Notes: generated by a model from the letters alone, not told the origin. 47,689 nt of DNA from an uncultured Clostridia bacterium (GCA_947624215.1 CANQJJ010000009.1:1-47689), one strand, 5' to 3'; positions 1 through 8,792 are shown, numbered from the stretch's first letter. Numbers and translations are program-made.

Positions 1-147
1 TTCTAACTGTTATCCCCCAGACATGGGCAGGTTGCTCACGTGTTACTCACCCGTCCGCCACTAACGTATTGCTACGTCCGTTCGACTTGCATGTGTTAAG
101 CACGCCGCCAGCGTTCATCCTGAGCCAGAATCAAACTCTTAAGTTCA
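1..147 (-). rRNA. rrs: 16S ribosomal RNA, 5' end (partial)
   Basis: The reverse complement carries the universal start of bacterial 16S rRNA: AGAGTTTGATTCTGGCTCAG (the 27F primer site, ending near base 139), followed by the conserved GAACGCTGGCGGCGTGCTTAACACATGC region and the GTGGCGGACGGGTGAGTAAC helix. Only about the first 147 nt lie in the window and the gene runs off the left edge. The exact mature 5' end is estimated from the usual few bases before AGAGTTTGAT. It is transcribed away from the putative origin at 25.9 kb, as rrn operons normally are. Confidence 0.97.
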
Positions 148-367
148 ATTGTTTAGAATCGACGCGGGCTAACGCGCCGATGGCTCTAACGATATTCGTT
201 ATTCTTTGCTGACTTTGCTTTGAGTACTATTGTCTCAAAAAATTGACAGAAACTGCATTTTTGCTTGCTTACAAAAGTGTTACAAAAAATCGTTTCTTTC
301 CTATTCGATTTTTAATCTACGCAAACGGGCAACAGCCCGCGCCGCCCCTCACCGAGGCAGCTTAACT

Positions 368-397
368 ATTATAACATAGCTAAGTTGACCCTGTCAA
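368..397 (-). promoter_or_regulatory. rrn promoter P2 (proximal)
   Basis: On the minus strand TTGACA (392-397) and TATAAT (368-373) are separated by 18 bp. Both hexamers are perfect sigma-A consensus. It lies about 220 bp upstream of the 16S 5' end, leaving a long rrn leader. Confidence 0.8.
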
Positions 398-488
398 GCA
401 TTTTGCAGGATTTTTTCGGAATTTTTTTCGGAAAATTTTTCCTCTCTTCCGCGGTGTTTCCTGCCTTCCGCTCTCGGACAGCTTGTTC

Positions 489-517
489 ATTCTATCACAC
501 CCAAATGGATAAGTCAA
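489..517 (-). promoter_or_regulatory. rrn promoter P1 (distal)
   Basis: On the minus strand TTGACT (512-517) and TAGAAT (489-494) are separated by 17 bp, about 120 bp upstream of P2. The preceding DNA (520-580 on the plus strand) is rich in A/T tracts and could act as an UP element. Tandem promoters are typical of rRNA operons. Confidence 0.65.
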
Positions 518-584
518 CTGATTTTCGCCGGTTTTTTTGCTTTTTTTTGCATTTTTTTCGGCAAAAAAATCCGACCACAAGGGA

Positions 585-613
585 TTGTGTTTTCACGGAG
601 ATTATGCTACAAT
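585..613 (+). promoter_or_regulatory. Promoter of the small membrane protein gene
   Basis: TTGTGT (585-590), a 17-bp spacer and TACAAT (608-613) precede the start codon at 647. It is divergent from the rrn promoters. Confidence 0.6.
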
Positions 614-646
614 AGATACGAAAATATACGGATAAGGAAAAAGATC

Positions 647-889
647 ATGAAAACCGTCAGGATAGTATTTTGCATTTTGGCCTGCCTTTTGGTGGCAGCA
701 AGCGTTCCCGCCGCGGTCCTTTGGGGGTGGATGTGGTTTCTCGTGCTCATTTGCGGGGCAGCCCTCAGCGCGGCGGTCATGCTGTTTGCCAAGAAGCGCT
801 CCGAGCCCGCCGACCCCCCGCGCCCCGACTTTATGAACTCCGACGAGGAGAATGCGCGCATCAACGAGGAGGCCCGCCGCCACGACTGA
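647..889 (+). CDS. Small membrane protein, unknown function
   Basis: This 80-residue protein has two adjacent hydrophobic stretches (about residues 4-22 and 25-46), which predict a hairpin of two membrane helices. An acidic and basic C-terminal tail (KKRSEPADPP onward) follows, probably cytoplasmic. The ATG at 647 is chosen over the upstream in-frame ATG at 587 because the -10 element (608-613) lies between them, so the longer form could not be made from that promoter; AAGGAAAA precedes 647. I do not recognise the family. The gene stands alone between the rrn promoters and a repeat-filled intergenic region. Its reality rests on the promoter, ribosome site and coherent hydrophobicity. Confidence 0.6.
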   Translation: MKTVRIVFCILACLLVAASVPAAVLWGWMWFLVLICGAALSAAVMLFAKKRSEPADPPRPDFMNSDEENARINEEARRHD

Positions 890-1517
890 GGGACCCGGAA
901 TGAGGGCCGCGGTGTGGGAAACGCGTCATCCTGAGGCGGAATGATGATACGAAGTCCGATGCGGCTGTTCCCGAAGGATCCCGAAGTACGAAGTCCGACG
1001 AAAAGCGCCTCCTTGGGGAGGTGGGGCTTATACGAAGTCCGCGGTGTGGGAAGCGCGTCATCCTGAGCCGTAATGACGATACGAAGTCCGACGCAGCTGT
1101 CCCCGAAGGATCCCGAAGAACGAAGTCCGACTGCTTGATAAACAGACCATGTGTTCTATTACGTCACCCTGAACGTAGTTGAAGGGTCACCGCAGTTTTA
1201 TAATAAGGTGATGCTTCGACTAACGCTCAGCATGACGTGATTAGAATGGCTTGAACGCTCTGCCTTGGCTTGGTCGTAGCAAGATTCTTCGCGGATGGGC
1301 AATTCGCTTAAACTCATACTTGTTCGGCTCAGAATGACGCGCGCGGACGCTCTGATTGGGCCTTGGGCGCCAAGGGGCGTTCACACAGGCATGGTCGTAG
1401 CAAGATTCTTCGCGGATGGGCTATTCGCTTAAACTCATACTTGTTCGGCTCAGAATGACGCTTCGATTGGGCTTGGTCGTCACCCCACCCCCCTACTTAT
1501 CATACCGAAAGCAACAA
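890..1517. repeat. Intergenic repeat cluster 1
   Basis: No gene is seen here. The stretch contains two copies of the GCGTCATCCTGAG...CCGAAGGATCCCGAAG...ACGAAGTCCGA unit (about 916-1000 and 1050-1133), one palindromic element (1154-1246), and two nearly identical 70-bp copies of a unit running from TGGTCGTAGCAAGATTCTTC to GGCTCAGAATGACGC (about 1270-1341 and 1392-1461). The same units recur in the other four repeat clusters. Confidence 0.85.
1154..1246. repeat. Palindromic intergenic element (about 93 bp)
   Basis: Two imperfect arms of about 40 bp face each other. The left arm runs TTCTATTACGTCACCCTGAA to GGGTCACC. The right arm, read on the other strand, runs TTCTAATCACGTCATGCTGA to GCATCACC. 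The centre is AT-rich. The RNA could fold into one long hairpin. Related copies or half copies occur at about 5926-6000, 33727-33822, 40606-40674 and 44813-44865. Confidence 0.8.
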
Positions 1518-1550
1518 CAAGGCGCGGAGTCGAAATGACTCCGCGCCTTG
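1518..1550 (-). terminator. Hairpin terminator of the lipoprotein gene
   Basis: The arms CAAGGCGCGGAGTC and GACTCCGCGCCTTG are a perfect inverted repeat around a short loop, 18 bp past the stop of the lipoprotein gene. The U-tract on the minus strand is weak (TTGTTGTTGCTTTC), so termination may be partial. Confidence 0.65.
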
Positions 1551-1567
1551 CTCAAAGGGGGGGAAAG

Positions 1568-3379
1568 TTACGTCAGGTCCACACTGTGTCTGACGTAGCC
1601 TGTGGAATTGGCCATGAGATTATATTCAACGATGAACTGCACCGTCGTGTGCGCGGGGACCTTGACCGTGTAGTGGAAGGCCTTCTCGAATGCGTCGCCG
1701 AAGCCCTCGTCGCCGCGCTCGCAGGCAAAGTATTCCGTGCCCGGCCGCACCGTGCCGTCGATGTTCCGCACAAAGGTCACGAGCCCGCCGTTCAGATTGA
1801 TGTTGACGGTCACCTCGCGCTCGCTGTCGCCCTGGTTGGTGAAGGTGAACACGTCCTGGTAGTCCTTCATCCAATTGCCGATATTGGCGAGCTTGCCGCG
1901 CGTATCAAACCAGCCGCAGCCGACGGTGACAGGCTTCTGCTCGGGCCCGTAGACGGTATGGAAGGAGGTCATATCCGTGCCCACCGCCTCGTGCGAACTC
2001 TGCACATTGATGTGGGTCACCCATTGCTCCGCCGTCTGCGTATGCTTGGTGGAGGGGATCTCCGCGCCCGGTTCACCCGTGGGCTGGAACCCCGCGGGGG
2101 CGTCCTCGGGGAAGAGGTCGTCCGAATAGTAGTTATCGAAAGTCACGGGCAGTTTGCCCTCGGGCGTCGCGTCGTTGAAGATCCAGCTCGCGCTGTTGTC
2201 GACGACATAGCCGACGTCCTCACCGCAGTGCACCACGCCGTATTTCTCGGGGTCGTTGACGCCCATGTGGGCATCGCCGCCCTCCGTCCCCGGCGCGATC
2301 TTTGCGGGATCGTCATAGACATAATAGGAGCCCTCTGCCTTGCCGACGACGTCGAAGAGCACCGCGCCGTTCTGGCAGTTGCCGTTGACGCGCTTGTCTG
2401 CCGTCATGCCGACGTTGGCATTGGCGTAGGCGTCTTGCGACGTGCCGCCGAACACATAGATGAACTTGCCTGCGGGCACGCGGTAGGTGATCGGGGCGAA
2501 GTAGGAAAGCACCGTCTTACCGCCGAAATCCATGAGCGCCTTCCAGCTCGCGAGCTGGCTGGGCGTGAACGTGCTGAGGTCGGGGATCTTGAATTTGAGG
2601 TTATAGAACTGCGTCCATTCCTGTTCGCCGAAGTATGCCCCGCTCCCGTATTGCTGGTAGCCGATGTTGCGGATGGTGACGTACATATCTTCCGTGCCCG
2701 TGTTGCGGACGCGGTAGCCGTAGAACACGCCGGGGTCCATCTTGTCGCTCTGCTGTTCCATCGTGAAGAACACAGATTGATTCTCGAGCGGCTGGCGGGT
2801 GATGCACTTGTTGACGACCTGCGGCCCCTCGGTGAGATTCTCGGGCGCGTTGCAGTAGACATACAGCGTGTCCGGCCGCTTCTCATAGGAGATCTTGGCG
2901 GGCTTCAAGGGGTCTGCGGGGTCGGAAGAGGACGTGGGGATCTTGGACGCGTCGGGCACATTGCCGACTTCGAAGGGCAACAGCGCCCTGTGGTTCTTGC
3001 TCTCCACCGTGACGCGGATGAGCGAAGCAGCAGGCGTGATGCGGACATACACGATCTGCCCCTCTTGCAGCGAGATCTCGAAGTTCTCCGACGAGGAGAC
3101 GAGCAAATTCCCCTCCTCATCGTAGAACTCCACCAGCTTGACGCTGCTCCGGGAGAAGGCGACTTTGTACGCGTCCGTGAAGGGGGATCTCATCTTGACC
3201 GTACATTCCTCCCTCTCCTCGAGGGTCTGGAACGAGGAAAGCCGCACGGCAGGGAGGGACGCGTGATCATCTACATTGTATCCGCCGCCTGTTGTCGTCT
3301 CCCCACCGCCCCCCGCACAAGCGGAAGCGGCAAGAAGCGTGAATGCGGCAGCACAGAGTAATGCACCCTTCCTTCGCAT
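1568..3379 (-). CDS. Large secreted lipoprotein, unknown function
   Basis: This 603-residue protein begins with a lipoprotein signal peptide (MRRKGALLCAAAFTLLAASAC, predicted lipid cysteine at residue 21). A Gly-rich and Thr-rich linker (AGGGGETTTGGG) follows, so it should be tethered to the outer face of the membrane. The body is rich in beta-type segments, aromatic residues and Gly/Asn turns, with no catalytic motif I recognise; it could be a carbohydrate-binding or cell-surface protein. The ATG at 3379 is used because AAGGAGAG precedes it and the upstream in-frame codons run through the promoter. It has its own promoter (3411-3438) and terminator. It sits downstream of a GH43 gene on the same strand, so a role in glycan handling is plausible but unproven. 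Confidence 0.75.
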   Translation of the reverse strand: MRRKGALLCAAAFTLLAASACAGGGGETTTGGGYNVDDHASLPAVRLSSFQTLEEREECTVKMRSPFTDAYKVAFSRSSVKLVEFYDEEGNLLVSSSENFEISLQEGQIVYVRITPAASLIRVTVESKNHRALLPFEVGNVPDASKIPTSSSDPADPLKPAKISYEKRPDTLYVYCNAPENLTEGPQVVNKCITRQPLENQSVFFTMEQQSDKMDPGVFYGYRVRNTGTEDMYVTIRNIGYQQYGSGAYFGEQEWTQFYNLKFKIPDLSTFTPSQLASWKALMDFGGKTVLSYFAPITYRVPAGKFIYVFGGTSQDAYANANVGMTADKRVNGNCQNGAVLFDVVGKAEGSYYVYDDPAKIAPGTEGGDAHMGVNDPEKYGVVHCGEDVGYVVDNSASWIFNDATPEGKLPVTFDNYYSDDLFPEDAPAGFQPTGEPGAEIPSTKHTQTAEQWVTHINVQSSHEAVGTDMTSFHTVYGPEQKPVTVGCGWFDTRGKLANIGNWMKDYQDVFTFTNQGDSEREVTVNINLNGGLVTFVRNIDGTVRPGTEYFACERGDEGFGDAFEKAFHYTVKVPAHTTVQFIVEYNLMANSTGYVRHSVDLT

Positions 3380-3410
3380 AATGCTCTCCTTGTTTCGCTG
3401 TTCGTCTTCT

Positions 3411-3438
3411 ATTATACTCCCTTTTTTCGTTTTGTCAA
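3411..3438 (-). promoter_or_regulatory. Promoter of the lipoprotein gene
   Basis: Minus-strand TTGACA (3433-3438), a 16-bp spacer and TATAAT (3411-3416). Both hexamers are perfect consensus, about 32 bp upstream of the start codon. Confidence 0.8.
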
Positions 3439-3606
3439 TGGATTTTGAAAAAAATTTTTTTCTTTTTTCATATTTTCCCGTAATTTTTCCAAAATCATTG
3501 CGCAAAACCCAAATCCTTCCCCCATCTATTGAAAAATATTTTCACCCGTCCCCGTCCGAAAACCGCTTTCGGGGGCGTCATTTTTGCCGCGCCATGAAAG
3601 CGGCAT

Positions 3607-3637
3607 GAAAAAAGTCCCCCGCGGGGAGGACTTTTTC
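3607..3637 (-). terminator. Terminator of the GH43 gene
   Basis: A GC-rich hairpin (AAGTCC, CCCC/GGGG core, GGACTT) is followed on the minus strand by a run of six T. It is 41 bp downstream of the GH43 stop. The plus strand also ends in a T-run, so it may work in both directions. Confidence 0.8.
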
Positions 3638-3677
3638 GCGCAGTTTCGCATATTTGGGCCGTTTTGGGGGCGGGGGA

Positions 3678-5186
3678 TTATTCGATCCTGTTGGTGCTGT
3701 TCAGAAGCAGTGCCATGCCCGTGGTCTTTCCCATGGCCGTGACGGTGAGCCCCGCCACGTTCTGGTCGTCGATCCACGCGGGCATCACGACGCCGAGGAA
3801 CTCGTCCTCGGTGAGCTTTAAGCGGATGTAGTGGGCGCCGTACATCTCCCAGCTGCCGTTGTAGGCCCCGCGGACGGAGCCGTCCTTGCCGAGGACGACG
3901 CGCTTGCCCTTGACGGTGTCCGTGCCCTGCGTGAACATGACCGCCTCGAACTTGCCCGCCGAGATGTTGGTGAGCTCCTCGTCCGTCACGTCCTGTATCT
4001 CCTCGCCCGCATAGCGGTTGCCGTTCATCACGGGCCAGCCGTCGGAGTTGAAGGCATAGCGCGCGAGATAGAGATAGTGGAAGTTGTTGGAGCGCGAGAG
4101 GCCCTTCTCGATGAAGTAGTTGGTGCGGCAGTGGTAGGCGATGAGATCGACGCCCTCCGACGTCGTGAACATGTCGTTATGGCCGGGGCAGAAGAAGTCC
4201 ACGGGGGCCGCCTCCCAGCGGAAGGAGCCGAGCATCTTGTTGCCCGTGCCGATGTCGGTGGAGCAGACGAGCTCGTTGCCGTTGACGTCCACATAGGGAC
4301 CCTCCGGCCGTTCGCTCCTGCCGCAGCGCATGTTGTAGACGGAGGAAAGCGAGCCGTAGGAGCACATGAGGTAGTAGAAATTCTTCTTGGTCCACTTGCC
4401 GCCTTCGAGGACGGGCACGTCTTTGTGGTAATGCACGACGCCGCCCTCTACGGAGCCGCGCGCGAGCGCGGTGCCGTAATACTCTCCGAACGTGGCGCGC
4501 TTGGCTGCAAAGTCTGCGTAAGTGAGGCCGTCTTTGCGCATGCCCGTGGCGGGATCGAGCTCGATGAGGTGGATGCCGAGGCCGTAGGAGCCGTAGACGA
4601 GAAAGGCGCGCCCCTCTGCCGCGAAGAACTGCGGGTCGATGGCGTTGGGCGTGCGCCAGCCTGCGGGCGACTGCAAGAGCAAGCCCTCGGAGACGAAGGG
4701 CCCCGTGGGAGAAGCGGACTTTGCGAGCCCGATGCACGACTTGGACCCCCCGAAATAGCCCGTGAGGCAATAGTAGAGCCAAAACTTGCCGTCGGTGCCG
4801 CGCACGCAATGGGGCGCCCAGAAGGCCATGGAGCCGTCGAGGCGGGTGCACACGCCGTAGCCGACCTCGCGGGTGGAGGTGACGCACCAATCGTAGGCGT
4901 CCTGCAGATTGCCATACTGTCCCCGCGCCTCGCCCTTTTTGAGGTGGGGTGCGAAGGGATCGGACTGCAAAGCCGAGCCGACATAGGCCCAGTGGATGAG
5001 GTCGTCGCTCACGCGGATCTGATAGCCGCCGGGGGCACCGAAGGTATCGGTGGAGAAGGCATAGTATTTCCCCTCCCATTCGAGGATGGAGGGATCGTGC
5101 GCACAGCCCTCATGCCAATTTGCATAGTCGGGCGTACGCATCGTGAGCCGGTCGAAGTGCGGTTTTTTCGGATATCTTAGCGCCAT
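3678..5186 (-). CDS. Glycoside hydrolase family 43 protein (arabinanase-like)
   Basis: This 502-residue protein resembles GH43 five-bladed propeller enzymes acting on arabinan- or xylan-derived sugars. The likely catalytic set is visible: D31 in HDPSI (base), D184 in NAIDP (pKa modulator) and E247 in VEGG (acid); the 63-residue gap between the last two fits arabinanases. SVYNMRCGRS..GPYVD is also typical. The usual WAPD motif reads WAPH (H126). There is no signal peptide, so it should act in the cytoplasm on imported oligosaccharides, which fits the sugar ABC importer upstream. The ATG at 5186 follows AAAGGGGGAAC; the upstream in-frame start lies at the -35 element. The substrate is inferred only. 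A consensus promoter overlapping an inverted repeat suggests local repression. Confidence 0.85.
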   Translation of the reverse strand: MALRYPKKPHFDRLTMRTPDYANWHEGCAHDPSILEWEGKYYAFSTDTFGAPGGYQIRVSDDLIHWAYVGSALQSDPFAPHLKKGEARGQYGNLQDAYDWCVTSTREVGYGVCTRLDGSMAFWAPHCVRGTDGKFWLYYCLTGYFGGSKSCIGLAKSASPTGPFVSEGLLLQSPAGWRTPNAIDPQFFAAEGRAFLVYGSYGLGIHLIELDPATGMRKDGLTYADFAAKRATFGEYYGTALARGSVEGGVVHYHKDVPVLEGGKWTKKNFYYLMCSYGSLSSVYNMRCGRSERPEGPYVDVNGNELVCSTDIGTGNKMLGSFRWEAAPVDFFCPGHNDMFTTSEGVDLIAYHCRTNYFIEKGLSRSNNFHYLYLARYAFNSDGWPVMNGNRYAGEEIQDVTDEELTNISAGKFEAVMFTQGTDTVKGKRVVLGKDGSVRGAYNGSWEMYGAHYIRLKLTEDEFLGVVMPAWIDDQNVAGLTVTAMGKTTGMALLLNSTNRIE

Positions 5187-5225
5187 GATGTTCCCCCTTT
5201 CGCGCGCGCGTGCGCGTACATTCTC

Positions 5226-5249
5226 ATAATTGAGCGGTGATTCAATTAT
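5226..5249. promoter_or_regulatory. Operator-like inverted repeat at the GH43 promoter
   Basis: Perfect 8-bp arms ATAATTGA and TCAATTAT are separated by 8 bp. The repeat overlaps the -10 element of the GH43 promoter, a position suited to repression by a dimeric sugar-responsive regulator. The regulator is not identified in the window. Confidence 0.6.
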
Positions 5250-5273
5250 AGTACATCTTCCGCGCTTTTTCAA
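5245..5273 (-). promoter_or_regulatory. Promoter of the GH43 gene
   Basis: Minus-strand TTGAAA (5268-5273), a 17-bp spacer and TATAAT (5245-5250), 59 bp before the start codon. Confidence 0.75.
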
Positions 5274-5312
5274 GAATTCCGCGAAAATTTGTGCGAGAAA
5301 TTTTTCTTGCGC

Positions 5313-6428
5313 ACCCCTTGCTGTCCCTGTAAGGTCGCAAAACGCATTTCTCGCACATCAGCACAGTGTGCTGTGGGCGGCGTTTGCGGTGAGTGAGCGC
5401 ATCGGAAGGCGCGAACGGTGACTGAACGCGCGAGGCTTCTATTGGGATTCCAAGCGCGACACGAGCCGTAGGCGAAGTAGGGCAGGACTCTACCTGCCCG
5501 AGACAGTGGCGCACTGCCCTTGTGCGCCGAAAGGGTTTCCCTCCTCATCCGCCCTACGGGCACCTTCCCCAGAAGGGAAGGCAGGGGGCGCTCAAACGAA
5601 GTCCGACGAAAAGCTCCTCCTTGGGGAGGAGCTGTCACATCGTGACTGAGGTGGGGAATACAACTGTTCCTTCCGCTTTTTTATAAGTCCTTTATAAGGT
5701 CAATCGATCGTAGTCCCCACCCCCTACCCCCCTCCCCAAGGAGGGGGTAACGCGCGGGTTGGGCTTGATCGCAGTGGTGGGAAACGCGTCATCCTGAGGC
5801 GGAATGATGCAACGGAGTCCGACGCGGCTGTCCCCGAAGGATCCCGAAGAACGAAGTCCGACTGCTTCGAAAACAGACCAAGTGTTCTAAAATACGTCAT
5901 GCTGAACGTAGTTACAGACCAAGCGTTCTATTACGTCATGCTGAACGTAGTTGAAGCATCACCGCATTATTAAGACTAAGGTGACCCTTCGACACGGCTA
6001 CTTCGCGCTACGCGCTCGTGTCGATTTTAGTAGCAAAAATAGAAGCTTCAATCGGGCAGGGTGACGTGATTGGGAATGCTTTGTTCGCTTATCCGAAACC
6101 CCTCACCGCCGAAAGGGCATCGGCGGAGCTCCCCTTACAGGGGCGCCAAGGGTTCGCTCAAACGGGCTTGGTCGTAACAAGATTCTTCGCGGATGGGCAG
6201 TTCGTTGAAACTCAAACCGTTGCGGCTCAGAATGACGCGCGCGGAGCGCGCGGGACGCTTCGATTGGGCTCGGTCGGGCAGAATGACGCTCGGACTGGGC
6301 CGTATCGTCAATCGAAACCCCTCAGCCCCGCAAAGGGCCGCGGGCCAGCTCCCCTTACAGGGGCGCCAAGGGTTCGCTCACACGGGCTTCCTCCCCCCAT
6401 CCGTCACGGCTATGCCGTGCCACCCTGG
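5313..6428. repeat. Intergenic repeat cluster 2
   Basis: About 1.1 kb without a supported gene. It holds one copy of a roughly 250-290 bp composite repeat (5313-5603) whose inverted copy is at 33936-34189, a GCGTCATCCTGAGGCGG unit (about 5789-5862), palindromic-element halves (5885-6000), a GTGTCGATTTTAGTAGC unit (about 6019-6090), the GGTCGTAACAAGATTCTTCG unit (about 6170-6240), and two copies of a unit running from the ACCCCTCA motif to TTACAGGGGCGCCAAGGGTTCGCTC (about 6098-6158 and 6318-6383). ORFs through it are short and repeat-derived. Confidence 0.8.
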
Positions 6429-7541
6429 TCAAAATGACGTTCCTCCCTGTTCGTTCTGCCTGCGCAAGAGGATGAAGAGCGTTGCCGCACCTGCGAGGGC
6501 GAGCACGGCGGCGGGAACAAAGAGACCCGTCAGCCATGTCGCAACATTCGGCACATAGGGCGGAAAGCTGACCGTGGACATGACGACGCTTTGGCTTCCG
6601 CTCCCGACAAGCATCTGAAAGCTCTCCAGCTTGTGGTTCATGAAGAGGTACCACACATGTCCCGCAAGCGACAGGCACGAGACCGCGAGGGCGAGGAAGA
6701 GAAGCAGGGCCAAAACTTTGAGGTAGATCTTCGCGGACGGCACCCCTTCCGCCTGCATTTCACGAATTTTGCCGCGCATGCCCCGCACGGTGCAGACGGC
6801 AAAGCCGATCATCACGAGCACGGCGAGCACGGTAAGGTAGGGCGCGAACGAAAAGTCAAACGGGGTCCCGCCGTCGGGAAAGATCTCGGGCGACGCGAAC
6901 ATGTTGAAGAGGTCGTAGAAGGCCATCACCGAAAGCAACCCCGTCCCGACCATGCCAAACACGTTGAGATTCACCCTCTGTCCGCGTGCACCCTTGCACT
7001 TGGGCAGAACGAGGAAGAAAACGGCCGCAAGCACAAGGGCAACTGCCGCAACGGGCACAGTGAGCGTCACCGAGAATGTCTCGTAGTTGAAGAAATTCTC
7101 AAACCCGCCGTCCGTCGGCAACACCCCCTTCTTGAGCCCCATGAGGAAGGCGCCGTATGCGCGATAGATGTAGACGGCATAGAGGCGGAAGACGTTGTTC
7201 GCCACAACGGTGACGGCGAGCGCAAAGAGAAGCAACGGGATGAGAAAGGACAGGAAGAGCCTCCCCGCAGATACCCCCTCTTCCCGCAAACGGGCGATCT
7301 CCGCGCGCGCACCCCATACCGTGTCCGCGACATACCATCCCAAAAAGAGGATGGCGACGGGCAACATCCACACATTGAAGGAAAAATACGGGTAAGCGGG
7401 TACGGAGGAGGGTTGCGGAAACGAACGGAAACCCACGATGCGGATGCCCGTGAACACGGTGACCGATACAAGAAAGGCCAAAAGAATGCGGATGGGCTCT
7501 TGAAGCATCGCACGAAACCCTGTTTTCATAATTTTTTGCAT
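6429..7541 (-). CDS. Polytopic membrane protein, unknown function
   Basis: This 370-residue protein has about seven or eight hydrophobic segments. The sequence looks internally duplicated: each half has a helix followed by a basic and acidic loop of similar pattern (ARAEIARLREEGVSAGRLFLSFL in the first half, MRGKIREMQAEGVPSAKIYLKVL in the second). That loop resembles the coupling region of a permease but no family is recognised. The ATG at 7541 follows GAGGAAAG and the promoter at 7605-7632 rules out the longer in-frame start at 7619. It lies just past the terminator of the sugar ABC operon and has its own promoter, so it is not strictly in that operon, although a transport-related role is possible. 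Confidence 0.7.
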   Translation of the reverse strand: MQKIMKTGFRAMLQEPIRILLAFLVSVTVFTGIRIVGFRSFPQPSSVPAYPYFSFNVWMLPVAILFLGWYVADTVWGARAEIARLREEGVSAGRLFLSFLIPLLLFALAVTVVANNVFRLYAVYIYRAYGAFLMGLKKGVLPTDGGFENFFNYETFSVTLTVPVAAVALVLAAVFFLVLPKCKGARGQRVNLNVFGMVGTGLLSVMAFYDLFNMFASPEIFPDGGTPFDFSFAPYLTVLAVLVMIGFAVCTVRGMRGKIREMQAEGVPSAKIYLKVLALLLFLALAVSCLSLAGHVWYLFMNHKLESFQMLVGSGSQSVVMSTVSFPPYVPNVATWLTGLFVPAAVLALAGAATLFILLRRQNEQGGTSF

Positions 7542-7604
7542 GACTTTCCTCCCCGATCCTTCCGCGGGGCGTCCGCGCAAGGATCTTATCCTTTTAGTAA
7601 CAAT

Positions 7605-7632
7605 ATTATATATCAGCATTTTTTTTTGTCAA
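7605..7632 (-). promoter_or_regulatory. Promoter of the polytopic membrane protein gene
   Basis: Minus-strand TTGACA (7627-7632), a 16-bp A-rich spacer and TATAAT (7605-7610). Confidence 0.7.
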
Positions 7633-7660
7633 CGGTTTGTCAAGAGTTTTCCTCTCCACC

Positions 7661-7687
7661 AAAAAAGAACGGCCGAAGCCGTTCTTT
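7661..7687 (-). terminator. Terminator of the sugar ABC operon
   Basis: On the minus strand AAGAACGGC and GCCGTTCTT pair around a TTCG tetraloop and are followed by six T. It is a textbook intrinsic terminator 17 bp past the permease stop. Confidence 0.9.
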
Positions 7688-7703
7688 CGTGGATCTGGAG
7701 AAT

Positions 7704-8792
7704 TTACTCCTTGGAACCGGTGAGCATCAAGGACCCGATGATGAGCTTCTGGAAGCAAGCGAAGAGGATCATGACGGGCAAGACGCACAAGACGGCGCCT
7801 GCGATGTTCGGGCCTTGGTTGGCCTGGAAGACCGCGTTGTTGAGCAGATACATCGCGTGCGGCAGGTTGATCGCGGGCGAGTTCTGCGGGATCATGATGA
7901 ACGAACCCATGTAGTTGTTCCAGCAGCCCATGAAGGACAGCAGGCCCTGTGCCATGATGGCGGGCATCGCGAGGGGCAGGATGAACTGCGTGAAGATACG
8001 GAAGTATCCCGCGCCGTCGATCTTGGCCGCCTCGATGATGGAGGTAGGCATACCGAACAGGAACTGGCGGATGAAGAACGCCGTCATGATGGAGCCGAAC
8101 ATACCCGGGATGATCAAGACGAGGCCGTTGTATTGCCAATCCATGTCCGAATACATGACGAACTGCGTGATCATGATGGAGGGACCGGGGACCATGATGG
8201 CCGCGAGCAGGAACATGAAGACGACGTCTCTGCCGATCCACTGGATCTTCGCGAACGCGAATGCCGCGGAGGCCGACGTGATGACGCCGACGACGACGGG
8301 CACGATCGAGTAGATGAGGTTGTTGAGAAGCGCTCTCCAATAGGTGAACCCTTCCGCGAAACCGGCCATCGTTGCACCTGACGCGAACGCATCGGTGAAG
8401 AAGTAGATGTAGTTGAAGAACCCGCCCATGGGTACGGTCTCGCCGTTCTCGAGCATGGTAGCCGTCCAAGTGCTCTCACTCGGCCACCACACGAGGGTGA
8501 AGATGGGCGTGTTGTTCTGCGGGAAGGTCGCCGTGAAGGAGCCCGCGATCATCCACCAGAAGGGGTACACCATGAGGAATGCACCGAAGAGGAGGACGAT
8601 ATAGGTCGCGATGTCCATGACGAGCTTGGCGCGCTTTTTGCTGGCGCGGTGCGTCTTCGTCGAGAAGCCGAAGAAGGCACAAAATGCGCCCCAGCCGTAG
8701 CGAAGCGGCGAATAGTAGGCTCTCACTTCCTCTTGGGAATCCGAACCGGGGAGGGGTACTTTTTTATTTTCAACATTTTCATTTTCAGCCAT
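7704..8792 (-). CDS. Carbohydrate ABC transporter permease, MalG type
   Basis: This 362-residue inner component of a sugar importer has six predicted membrane helices after a cytoplasmic N-terminus of about 65 residues. The signature cytoplasmic loop EAAKIDGAGYFRIFTQFILP (the EAA motif that docks the ATPase) is clear, and the C-terminal GSLMLTGSKE ending is typical of the MalG/UgpE family. The start at 8792 follows AAGGAGGGAAAG and lies 13 bp from the stop of the companion permease, so the two are translated from one mRNA. The protein is longer at its N-terminus than classical MalG (about 296 residues). No ATPase gene is next to it; such systems commonly share a housekeeping MsmX-type ATPase encoded elsewhere. 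Confidence 0.92.
   Translation of the reverse strand: MAENENVENKKVPLPGSDSQEEVRAYYSPLRYGWGAFCAFFGFSTKTHRASKKRAKLVMDIATYIVLLFGAFLMVYPFWWMIAGSFTATFPQNNTPIFTLVWWPSESTWTATMLENGETVPMGGFFNYIYFFTDAFASGATMAGFAEGFTYWRALLNNLIYSIVPVVVGVITSASAAFAFAKIQWIGRDVVFMFLLAAIMVPGPSIMITQFVMYSDMDWQYNGLVLIIPGMFGSIMTAFFIRQFLFGMPTSIIEAAKIDGAGYFRIFTQFILPLAMPAIMAQGLLSFMGCWNNYMGSFIMIPQNSPAINLPHAMYLLNNAVFQANQGPNIAGAVLCVLPVMILFACFQKLIIGSLMLTGSKE

Larger units (their letters stand above)
148..584. other. rrn leader and promoter region without genes
   Basis: This gene-free stretch holds the 16S leader (148-367) and the two rrn promoters. It is very rich in A/T tracts compared with the neighbouring genes. I see no tRNA and no convincing ORF; the short ORFs here are low-complexity readings of T-tracts. 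Confidence 0.7.

Noticed and set aside
148-584. A tRNA gene in the rrn leader
   Set aside because: No cloverleaf or T-arm GTTCRA sequence was found; the only hairpin is a short GC arm near 330-345.
1535-3361. A 608-codon open frame on the plus strand opposite the lipoprotein gene
   Set aside because: It is the antisense of a gene with signal peptide, promoter, ribosome site and terminator. Its composition is Arg/Val/Ala/His-rich shadow sequence. The same holds for the long antisense frames over the GH43, binding-protein, pckG and hppA genes.
890-6428. Insertion sequence or transposase in the repeat-rich regions
   Set aside because: No transposase or DDE-type protein is encoded in any of the five clusters.
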